Shown here piece after piece: positions 41,192-48,824 of a DNA stretch of 64,000 nucleotides (position 1 is the first letter of the stretch; every line of letters begins with the position of its first letter). The stretch is from Paenibacillus periandrae. Lineage in GTDB: Bacteria; Bacillota; Bacilli; Paenibacillales; NBRC-103111. Where the stretch lies: assembly GCF_022458865.1 (NCBI RefSeq), contig NZ_JAJNMU010000026.1, positions 1 to 64,000 on the forward strand. The letters are read 5' to 3'. The notes below the pieces were generated by a model. That model did not search any database, was not told where the DNA came from, and worked only from the letters and a program-made list of their open reading frames with translations. Made by a program: the position numbers and the translations under genes.

Positions 41192-42067
41192 TTAGCCCTT
41201 GATAGCACCGATCAAAGCGCCTTTAATAAAATACTTTTGCAGAAATGGGTAAATCAACAGGATCGGTAAGGTTGCGACCATGATGGAAGCGTATTTGATC
41301 GTTTCTCCGATCTGTAATAACTCGTTAACAGCTCCGCTGGATATCGTATCCGTCGAATCGGCAATCAACAGCTCACGCAGCACAAGCTGGAGAGGATACA
41401 GCCCGCGATCCTTCAAAAAAATCGAAGCATAAAACCAGGCGTTCCAGCGGTCTACCGCAGAGTATAAAGTAACTACGGCAATGACAGGCATGGAGAGAGG
41501 AATAATGATTCGCAGCAGGATCGTCAAGTGGTGAGCACCGTCCATTTTGGCGGATTCCTCCAACGTTTCGGGCAGAGCTTGAAAGGCTGTTCGCATAATG
41601 ATCAAATGAAAGGTGTTCATGGCAAAAGGCAGGACAACAGCCCACAACGAATTGAGGAGACCGGTTTGCTTCACGATCAGGTAGAGCGGAATCAAGCCGC
41701 CGTTAAAGAACATGGTGAAGATAATAAAAAATATAAAAAACTTGTTCCACAGCACGTTTCTTCTCGACATCACAAATGCGGCTGAGGTGGTCAGTGCGAC
41801 ATTCAATACAACCCCGGCACCGACGACAAACAACGTGTTGATGTAGCCTTTAAACAAGGCTTGGTTGGCAAGAACCTTTTCATAGCCGCCGAGGTTAAAG
41901 CCAAGAGGCTTCCAGAGCAGGCCCTGATGAGCAATTAACTGGCTGCCATCACTTACAGAGGCGAAAGCGACATACAGCAGGGGATATAAAGTCAAAATTG
42001 CAAGTATAGAAAGCAATATCGTAACGATGCAGCTAAAAAGTTTGTCTGAGAGACGCGAAGTGTTCAT
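41192..42067 (-). CDS. ABC transporter permease, LplC type
   Basis: About 291 aa with six membrane segments and the EAA loop EESAKMDGAHHLTILLRIIIP. C-terminal KYFIKGALIGAIKG is typical of the LplC/YtcP branch. The start is set at ATG 42067, preceded by AAAGGTGGT and 11 bases after the stop of the upstream permease; a start at 42103 would overlap that gene by 25 bases and lacks a site. Confidence 0.9.
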   Translation of the reverse strand: MNTSRLSDKLFSCIVTILLSILAILTLYPLLYVAFASVSDGSQLIAHQGLLWKPLGFNLGGYEKVLANQALFKGYINTLFVVGAGVVLNVALTTSAAFVMSRRNVLWNKFFIFFIIFTMFFNGGLIPLYLIVKQTGLLNSLWAVVLPFAMNTFHLIIMRTAFQALPETLEESAKMDGAHHLTILLRIIIPLSMPVIAVVTLYSAVDRWNAWFYASIFLKDRGLYPLQLVLRELLIADSTDTISSGAVNELLQIGETIKYASIMVATLPILLIYPFLQKYFIKGALIGAIKG

Positions 42068-42078
42068 AGGTACCACCT

Positions 42079-43041
42079 TTACCATAAGCTGTTCTTGCTC
42101 CATTTGCGGCTGAGATAATTGGCGCCCACCAGAAGCAGCAGATTGAACGCCGAATTGAATAGTCCCACCGCGGAGCTGAATCCCCAGTTCGCTTCAAGCA
42201 GCCCTTTGCGGTATACCGAGGTCGATATCACATCGGCTGTTTCGTAGATCACAGGATTATATAACAAAATAATTTTTTCATAACCGACATTCAGCATATT
42301 GCCGATACGAAGAATCAGCATAATCATAATCGTGGGCATCAGTCCGGGAAGCGTAATATGCCACATTTGTCTGAGCCGGCTTGCACCGTCGATTCTGGCT
42401 GCCTCGTATTGCTCCTGATCGATCCCGGTTAAAGCGGCCATGTAAATAATCGATTCCCAGCCGATCTTCTGCCAAATTTCCGATAACACGTAGATCGACC
42501 GAAATAACTCCGGCTTTTGCAGCAACGCTTGTCCATCTGTACCCGTGACAAAGGTGTAGGCGAGATTGACGAAACCACCGCTGCCGGTAAAATCCTTAAC
42601 GATCCCGCAAATGACGACAAGCGAAATGAAATAAGGCATGTAAGCAATCGTCTGCACCATATTTTTAAAGCGGCGGTTCCGCACCTCGTTAAGCAGCAAG
42701 GCGAGCAGAATCGGAGCCGGAAATTCGAACAGCAGTGTATTCAAGCTGAGGAGCAGTGTGTTGGTAAGCAGCCTCCAGAAATAATAGCTGGAAAAGAATG
42801 CTTGAAAATGCTCCATGCCGGCCCATTCGCTTCCCCAGATGCCTTTCACTGGAGAAAAGTTTTTGAAGGCAATGATCGCACCATACATGGGCATATAATG
42901 AAAGACAACGTAATAAGCGATGATAGGGAGCATGAGCAGATATAAATATTTATTGTGCAGGAAGTCCTTGGCATACTTCGAAGCGCCAGGTTTTCGTTTA
43001 TGTGGAGTCGTCATGGCTTGGTTGGCGGCGTTCCGGCGCAT
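42079..43041 (-). CDS. ABC transporter permease, LplB type
   Basis: About 320 aa with six membrane segments, N-terminal YLLMLPIIAYYVVFHYMP and EAA loop EAARIDGASRLRQMWHITLP. It pairs with the LplC-type permease. ATG at 43041 follows AAAGGGTG; the ATG at 43059 has no site. No ATPase gene is present, so a shared ATPase is expected. Confidence 0.9.
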   Translation of the reverse strand: MRRNAANQAMTTPHKRKPGASKYAKDFLHNKYLYLLMLPIIAYYVVFHYMPMYGAIIAFKNFSPVKGIWGSEWAGMEHFQAFFSSYYFWRLLTNTLLLSLNTLLFEFPAPILLALLLNEVRNRRFKNMVQTIAYMPYFISLVVICGIVKDFTGSGGFVNLAYTFVTGTDGQALLQKPELFRSIYVLSEIWQKIGWESIIYMAALTGIDQEQYEAARIDGASRLRQMWHITLPGLMPTIMIMLILRIGNMLNVGYEKIILLYNPVIYETADVISTSVYRKGLLEANWGFSSAVGLFNSAFNLLLLVGANYLSRKWSKNSLW

Positions 43042-43112
43042 AGGTACACCCTTTCTCATATAAAAAATGATAGACGGGGCTCATAAATCGGTCGCCCCGT
43101 CACTGGTATTAC

Positions 43113-44732
43113 TTATCTTTTGTTGTATTGGTCATAAGCTTTTTGCGTGATTTGAATCGCTTTGTCCAAATTTACTGATTTCAGCTTGGCCAGATGGCTG
43201 TCGAAGGAATCAATAGGTAACGCGCCAAGAATGATTTTGAGCGAGGTCTCATCCACCAGCGTATTCACATCCGACATGATTTTGGAATACTCACCGGAAT
43301 CTGCAAGAGAGATTGTCACAGGAGGCAGTGCATACTTATCGTTGTCACTCTTCCATACAGTCAAGGCATCCTTCTGCTGAGGCATAGCGTAGAACTGCTC
43401 GATAAACCGTTTATCCTGAATGAAAGGTCCGGTACCTGCAGCGCGGATGTATAAGCCCATTGCCTGGGATGGTGCAAGCTTATCCGGATTTTTCAATAAT
43501 AGATCGGTGTATTTAGGATATCCGTTTTCCAGATTGTAGCTTAAGCCCGCAGTTCCGAAGTTAAAGAAGTTGTACCCTTCCTCACTGTAGGCATAGTCGA
43601 GAAATTTGACGGCAAGCTCCGGATTTTTGGCTTTGGCTGAAATGGCGGCCGAGGAAGCACCCGAGTAAGAAAATTCTTTTTGTCCGAACTTCGGTGTGTC
43701 GCCTTTTTTCAGCACTGGATATGGAGCGGGTACCAGATTAGCATTCGGTTCCTTGGCAGTCAATATCGGTCCCCATTTGCCAATTCCGCCGCCGGCTCCA
43801 CCAATAGTAGCGCCCGTGGCTCCAGAAGTAACAGCCGCATCCAGCGATTTGGTATCTGCTGTCGTAAAGTTCTTGTCAAGCAGGCCTTCCTCGTACCATT
43901 GATGCATCGTTGAGAGAAATTCCTTATATCCTGGCTCCGCCGGTCCGTATTTGACCTGACCGTTATCGACATAGAAGTTTTTCACAACTCCGTATGCTCC
44001 TACAAAAGAGCCGTTAATCAGACTTTCAAGCGCTCTTGGCTTTCCTTTGATAGAAAGAGGAGCAGCAACACCTTTCTTTTCCTTGAATGCCTTCAGCACA
44101 TCATGCCATTCATCGATAGTCGTTGGAGTCTGCAGTCCCAGCTCATCGAGCCAATCCTTACGGATAACCGGTCCTTCTGTTGTTTTGACCAAATCGTCCT
44201 TGCGAATAAAAGGGAACACATAGTAGCTGCCGCTGTCTGTTTTGACCATTTTATCAACATCCGGGTTATCTTTGAGGTACTTTTTCAAATTCGGGGCATG
44301 CTTATCGATCAAATCATTCAGCTTTAATATATATCCATCATTTATCATCTTCTCCGGACCGCCAGGTGCACCCGTCAGCCAGTTGTATTCAACCACATCG
44401 GGAAGATCGCCTGAGGCCAGCATCAAATTAAAGGCTTCTTTGGACTGTCCATTAGGGATTTCTGTAATATTCAACGTCACTCCGGTATTTTTCTGCCAAT
44501 CCTGAAAGAAAGGAACATCCTTTAAGGTTGATTTAAGCCCTAAGAACGATGCATTCATCTCAATCCAATAGCTTAGCGTTTCTTTTGTCTGGATCGGATA
44601 CTTAGTCGGTTCGGCATTGGTCTGAGCGGCTTGACCAGCAGGCTGTGCTGGCGACTGTGCGCATGCGGACAACAGTCCGAGAATAAGGGTACCGGCTAAG
44701 GGGGCTTTTAATAATTGCAATTGTTTGTTCAT
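43113..44732 (-). CDS. Solute-binding lipoprotein, LplA type
   Basis: 539 aa. A lipoprotein signal with Cys24 (LLSACAQ) and a short Ala/Gln linker precede the binding domain (ETLSYWIEMNAS, GDLPDVVEYNW, YVFPFIRKDD, PVIRKDWLDELGL), which is larger than in classical sugar-binding proteins, as usual for LplA. It is the first gene of the minus-strand operon to 37892. The 400-base spacer to the divergent isomerase gene is very AT-rich. It includes a CAATATTATTATATTATAT/CAATATTG region (about 45000-45030) that could hold promoters or operators. Confidence 0.92.
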   Translation of the reverse strand: MNKQLQLLKAPLAGTLILGLLSACAQSPAQPAGQAAQTNAEPTKYPIQTKETLSYWIEMNASFLGLKSTLKDVPFFQDWQKNTGVTLNITEIPNGQSKEAFNLMLASGDLPDVVEYNWLTGAPGGPEKMINDGYILKLNDLIDKHAPNLKKYLKDNPDVDKMVKTDSGSYYVFPFIRKDDLVKTTEGPVIRKDWLDELGLQTPTTIDEWHDVLKAFKEKKGVAAPLSIKGKPRALESLINGSFVGAYGVVKNFYVDNGQVKYGPAEPGYKEFLSTMHQWYEEGLLDKNFTTADTKSLDAAVTSGATGATIGGAGGGIGKWGPILTAKEPNANLVPAPYPVLKKGDTPKFGQKEFSYSGASSAAISAKAKNPELAVKFLDYAYSEEGYNFFNFGTAGLSYNLENGYPKYTDLLLKNPDKLAPSQAMGLYIRAAGTGPFIQDKRFIEQFYAMPQQKDALTVWKSDNDKYALPPVTISLADSGEYSKIMSDVNTLVDETSLKIILGALPIDSFDSHLAKLKSVNLDKAIQITQKAYDQYNKR

Positions 44733-45139
44733 TTCAGGTCTTGGCTCCTCTTTAATAGTTGGAATTTGTTATATGTTGTTAAAAATTGATATAACTATTT
44801 TTAGATTTTGTTACCTCATCAACCGATAATTTAATGAGAATAGGGTGGATCATAACCTTCCAAAGAAGAAATTTTTTGTTTGTATTTAGCTAAAAAAAGG
44901 GAATTATGGTTAGGATATGAGACCTATTTTTCAAAATTAGTCATTTTTCCTTATAATATTATACCAAATCCGAGTTGTAAAGTCGGAAAAGTTGGTAGCG
45001 CAATATTATTATATTATATAGCAATATTGTTATGTCTTTGATTGATATAATACAAGAAACAGGTCACAGCCCAGCTGTACGGAGTGTATGACCATGATGA
45101 GCATGAATAGATGAGCACTTATAAAAGGAGGAACCCCCT

Positions 45140-45964
45140 TTGAAATATGCATTTAACTCAGCTTCTTGTCCCAACCTGACGTTGCCCGAGATGACGGCGG
45201 CAGCTCAGGCTTATGGGTTTCAAGGATTGGAGCTGCGCAGTGGAACAGGGCATAGGCACGGGGCAGAGCTGAGTGCAAGCCAGTCAATAAGAAATGAGCT
45301 CAGGAAGCACGCGACGGATTCGGGAATAGAGCTTTGCTGCCTCGGCATTTCCAATATCTATTCCCAACCGGAGAACGTTGAAGCCCAGATCGATGAAACG
45401 AAGAGCTACATCAAGCTGGCCCATGATTTGGAAATTCCTTATGTCAGAGTGTTCTGCGGAAGAATTCCGCCTGAAGGTACACGGGACGTGTCCCGGCACA
45501 GCATTATTGAGGCATTCCGCTCTCTTGGGCCGTATGCCCGGACCCATGGGGTAACGATTGTTGCTGAAACTCATGACCATTGGTCGGACCCGCGTGTGAT
45601 GGCAGATATTATGCGTGAAGTGAACGATTTGAATGTTGCGGCAGCTTGGGACGTTATTCATACGGAGCGTGAGGGATTGACTGGACCGGAGGCTGTAATG
45701 GACAGCTTGGGGCCATGGATACGGCATGTGCATTTCCATGACGGGTTGAAACGGCTGGATCGTCTGCATTACGCGCCCATCGGAACGGGTGAATTTGATC
45801 AGCTGCGGATTGCAAAAGCTTTATTGCAGGCAGGTTATGAAGGCTATGTGAGCGGGGAATGGTACAATTGGGAGCCTTACGATATTCATCTCCCCCGCGA
45901 GCTTGCAGCCTGGAAACGATATGTAGCCTTAGCGATGAAAGGTGGAGAAGAGGATGGCTTTTAA
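45140..45964 (+). CDS. Sugar phosphate isomerase/epimerase, xylose-isomerase-like TIM barrel
   Basis: 274 aa. Barrel motifs include FQGLELRSG, VRVFCGRIP, the metal-binding VAETHDHW, AAWDVIHTE, RHVHFHDG and the final Glu in GYVSGEWYNW. Such enzymes isomerise or epimerise sugars or cyclitols using a divalent metal. AAAGGAGG precedes the start. It overlaps the next gene by 11 bases, forming a two-gene catabolic unit divergent from the LplABC operon. Confidence 0.87.
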   Translation: MKYAFNSASCPNLTLPEMTAAAQAYGFQGLELRSGTGHRHGAELSASQSIRNELRKHATDSGIELCCLGISNIYSQPENVEAQIDETKSYIKLAHDLEIPYVRVFCGRIPPEGTRDVSRHSIIEAFRSLGPYARTHGVTIVAETHDHWSDPRVMADIMREVNDLNVAAAWDVIHTEREGLTGPEAVMDSLGPWIRHVHFHDGLKRLDRLHYAPIGTGEFDQLRIAKALLQAGYEGYVSGEWYNWEPYDIHLPRELAAWKRYVALAMKGGEEDGF

Positions 45965-46958
45965 AATAGTAACGATAGGCTGCGGCAGTATTGCACTGCG
46001 AGGTCATGGACCCGCCTCCCGGAAATACGCCGAATCGAATCCTGATGTGGAGCTGGCGGCTTGCGTAGATATCGATGGAGACAAAGCGGAGGCATTCCGC
46101 GATCAATTCGGCTTTCAGAGAGCATATACGGATATGGATACAGCGTTGGAAAATGAGAAGCCCGATGCGGTCTGCCTGGTCGTCCCTTATCAGCTGACTG
46201 CTCAGCTGGCTGTAGCCATACTGGAGAAAGGCTATCCGCTGTTGATGGAGAAGCCTCCAGGAATGACCAGACAGGAGACCTTACGGATGATCCAGGCGGC
46301 TGAGCTTAGCGGAGCGCCTCATCAGGTGGCCTGGAACCGCAGATACATGCCCGTCGTGGCCTATACGAAGCAATGGTTATCCCGCGAGCTGTCGCCGGGC
46401 AGTATTCATCATATTCGGTACGATCTCAATCGTGTTAACCGTATTGGCTCTAATGCTTCCATGACGATGGTACACGGCATTGATATGGTCAAATATTTGG
46501 CTGACTCCGATTATAAGCAAGTGCGTATTCGTTATCAGCCGTTCAGTCATCAAGGTGCAACCGAATCTAATATTCATCTGGATTGCGAATTTGAATCGGG
46601 CGTATGGGCACAAATTCAATATCGCCCTTTATCCGGCAGTGTGCTTGAGCGTGTCGTCATTGATGCCGCGAACCATACGATGCACCTTCATCTTCCTTTT
46701 TGGTCTTCCTTGGATGCTCCCGGCAAGCTGATTCATATGGTCAATAACGAAATCAAAGCCGAGCTCGGCAATGTCGAGCTTGGCAGAAGCGAAGAAATGT
46801 TCATTGTAAACGGCTTTTATTCAGAGAATGCGCTGTTCTTTAATGATATTCGTGCAGGGCGTAAGCCGGGTGATACTTTAAAATCAGCCATACAAGCCGT
46901 TGAAATCTCCGAGGCGATCCGAATGGGGCGGGAGCTGTATGTTTCCGGTGAAGCCTAA
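45954..46958 (+). CDS. Gfo/Idh/MocA-family NAD(P)-dependent oxidoreductase
   Basis: 334 aa. The N-terminal Rossmann domain begins VTIGCGSIALRGHGP, followed by EKP motif LMEKPPG and the C-terminal alpha/beta domain. Members oxidise or reduce sugars and inositols. The start at ATG 45954 lies inside the end of the isomerase gene and uses AAAGGTGGAG; the GTG at 45942 is an alternative. Together with the isomerase it probably processes one sugar or cyclitol. Confidence 0.88.
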   Translation: MAFKIVTIGCGSIALRGHGPASRKYAESNPDVELAACVDIDGDKAEAFRDQFGFQRAYTDMDTALENEKPDAVCLVVPYQLTAQLAVAILEKGYPLLMEKPPGMTRQETLRMIQAAELSGAPHQVAWNRRYMPVVAYTKQWLSRELSPGSIHHIRYDLNRVNRIGSNASMTMVHGIDMVKYLADSDYKQVRIRYQPFSHQGATESNIHLDCEFESGVWAQIQYRPLSGSVLERVVIDAANHTMHLHLPFWSSLDAPGKLIHMVNNEIKAELGNVELGRSEEMFIVNGFYSENALFFNDIRAGRKPGDTLKSAIQAVEISEAIRMGRELYVSGEA

Positions 46959-47001
46959 AGGTGCAGTGAACAAGCTCCGCTGCGCGGGAACACCTCTCTA
47001 T

Positions 47002-47688
47002 TCATAGCTGAAGATGCCAGATCCCTGCACATTCGGGCAGGCGGGTTAGCTTGTGCCTGATCACCTGTTCAGCCAAGGCATCACCAAAGAAAAATCGCGT
47101 TAGCCGTTCTGCCTGCTGCCAATGATCGAATGTGTAATCGGTTCTTACCCATTGGTGAGCAAACCCGTAATCCTTTTCCAGCATGGCATAATAAGGCTGC
47201 AGGAAATCAGGGGCGGTCGGCGTCTCTGAGCCTGTGCCTAAGGTTTCGATAATAACGGCGGTTCCATCAGGTCGGAGAACACGTCGTATTTCGCTCATCA
47301 CCTGATGAATATTTTGCTGCCAGTTAGCAACGTTCGTACTTCCCAAGTAACAGATACTCCAGCCGGCTACGATCAAATCGGCACTTTGATCAGCCAGTGG
47401 AAGTCTGCGATGGTCGGCAGCCTGTGTGCGCCAGTTGGTTAATCCGGCTTGCTCCAGTCTGTCCGCGGCAACGCACAGCATAGCTTCCGAGGCGTCAAGA
47501 GCGACGATCGATTTGGCTTTCTTTCCCAAAGCCACCGTTAACCGTCCTGTTCCAGCACCAAGGTCTACGATATCGAGACCGCAGCAGGGACGTAGCTCTT
47601 CAATCCTTCCCATTAAATCAGCTTGCTTTGAGATGAGCTCGTGGTAAGTGTTGGCTTCATGTTGATAAATAGTTGTGTGATCAGGCAT
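47002..47688 (-). CDS. Class I SAM-dependent methyltransferase
   Basis: 228 aa. Motif I VDLGAGTGRLTVAL, the following VALDASEAML, and ADLIVAGWSICYLG are standard for the Ubie/COQ5-like group. The ATG at 47688 is preceded by AAGGAGG. Upstream in-frame codons run through the promoter and are not coding. A MerR-type promoter lies 45 bases upstream, so the gene is probably induced by a small molecule. The methylated substrate is unknown. Confidence 0.85.
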   Translation of the reverse strand: MPDHTTIYQHEANTYHELISKQADLMGRIEELRPCCGLDIVDLGAGTGRLTVALGKKAKSIVALDASEAMLCVAADRLEQAGLTNWRTQAADHRRLPLADQSADLIVAGWSICYLGSTNVANWQQNIHQVMSEIRRVLRPDGTAVIIETLGTGSETPTAPDFLQPYYAMLEKDYGFAHQWVRTDYTFDHWQQAERLTRFFFGDALAEQVIRHKLTRLPECAGIWHLQL

Positions 47689-47732
47689 TGCTGTATCCTC
47701 CTTGTATCGATCCAATGAATGTGAACAATTCG

Positions 47733-47763
47733 ATCGTACAAGTTGACGTAACGTCAAGGTCAA
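47733..47763 (-). promoter_or_regulatory. MerR-family-type promoter of the methyltransferase gene
   Basis: On the minus strand, -35 TTGACC (47758-47763) and -10 TACGAT (47733-47738) are separated by 19 bases. The spacer contains the perfect dyad TTGACGTTACGTCAA (47743-47757). An overlong 19-base spacer with a central palindrome is the hallmark of promoters remodelled by MerR-family activators. No merR gene is in the window. Confidence 0.72.
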
Positions 47764-47792
47764 TACCTTTCTATATATTCACGAAATAACAA

Positions 47793-48659
47793 TCAAGAGC
47801 CCGCAGAACGTTTGAACCGATAGGGGCTCATGCCCACGTGCTTTTTAAACAGCTGACAAAAATAAGGGAAATTCCCGAGGCCAATCATCTGTCCGATATC
47901 TTGTACACTCAAGTCGCTCGTTTGCAGCAGCCAGCAGGCTTGACGAATGCGGCGTGCGGTTAAATATTCGGTGATGGTCGTGCCGATCGTCTGTCTGAAG
48001 ACGGCAGATGCGTGATTAGGCGATAAGTGAACTGCTTTGGCTAATACCTTCAGTTGAAATTCCTCCATATAATGCTCCTCAACCCATTCCATAATCTGCT
48101 CGGATGCCGTTGACTTTGGTCTGGCCACAGGCTCGGTATGCCGATCAGTCACTGCCTGTCCCTTCAAATAATGCAGCAGGGCCACCAAAAAAAACATTTG
48201 CTCCTCCAACCGCAGTTCACCTTGTACAGTATGTGCAATACGATCTCGATACTGATTCAGCAGCGGCAGAATCGTTTGCTGAGGAAGCTCGCTAAAAATT
48301 TGCGGCTCCAGCGGGTCCTTCCATAAACGTTGAAAATACAATTGAAGGCTCGCAAACGGGCTTAAGTAGGAATCCAGTACGGAGGGCTCGAATACAAATA
48401 GTGAGCGTATATAAGGCGCTTCCGGTTGAATATCCATTTGGATACGATGCAGCTGAAAAGGTCTGAAGCACATCAGACTGCCCGGAGCCAGCTCAATAAT
48501 TTGTTGATTGACAATGACGCGCCCGTGTCCCTCGTGAACATACAAAAGCTCCATGCCCTGATGGGCGTGATAAATATCTACAAATTCGTAAGTTCGGTCT
48601 TTGGCAAAAGATAACTGGACCGGATACTGGTTCAGATTCATATAGTTCATTATTTTCAA
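47793..48659 (-). CDS. AraC-family transcriptional regulator next to GH2/GH88
   Basis: 288 aa with an N-terminal cupin (HAHQGMELLYVHEGHGRVIV) and a C-terminal helix-turn-helix pair ending PYFCQLFKKHVGMSPYRFKR. TTG start at 48659 is seven bases from GGAGG; ATG at 48650 is also in frame. It is divergent from the GH2 gene and is its likely activator. Confidence 0.9.
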   Translation of the reverse strand: MKIMNYMNLNQYPVQLSFAKDRTYEFVDIYHAHQGMELLYVHEGHGRVIVNQQIIELAPGSLMCFRPFQLHRIQMDIQPEAPYIRSLFVFEPSVLDSYLSPFASLQLYFQRLWKDPLEPQIFSELPQQTILPLLNQYRDRIAHTVQGELRLEEQMFFLVALLHYLKGQAVTDRHTEPVARPKSTASEQIMEWVEEHYMEEFQLKVLAKAVHLSPNHASAVFRQTIGTTITEYLTARRIRQACWLLQTSDLSVQDIGQMIGLGNFPYFCQLFKKHVGMSPYRFKRSAGS

Positions 48660-48824
48660 GGGGCAGCCTCCTGCAAGCTTTCCAGGAAAAACTTGCTTCG
48701 TTAATCGTAATATAACAACATTTTATCATAAGGATGCCAAACATTCCGGTGCTATTTTTTGTTAAGGTTATAACGTAGAAGCAGAACGTACCTGAGCATA
48801 AATAAACAACTGGGAGTGAATGGC

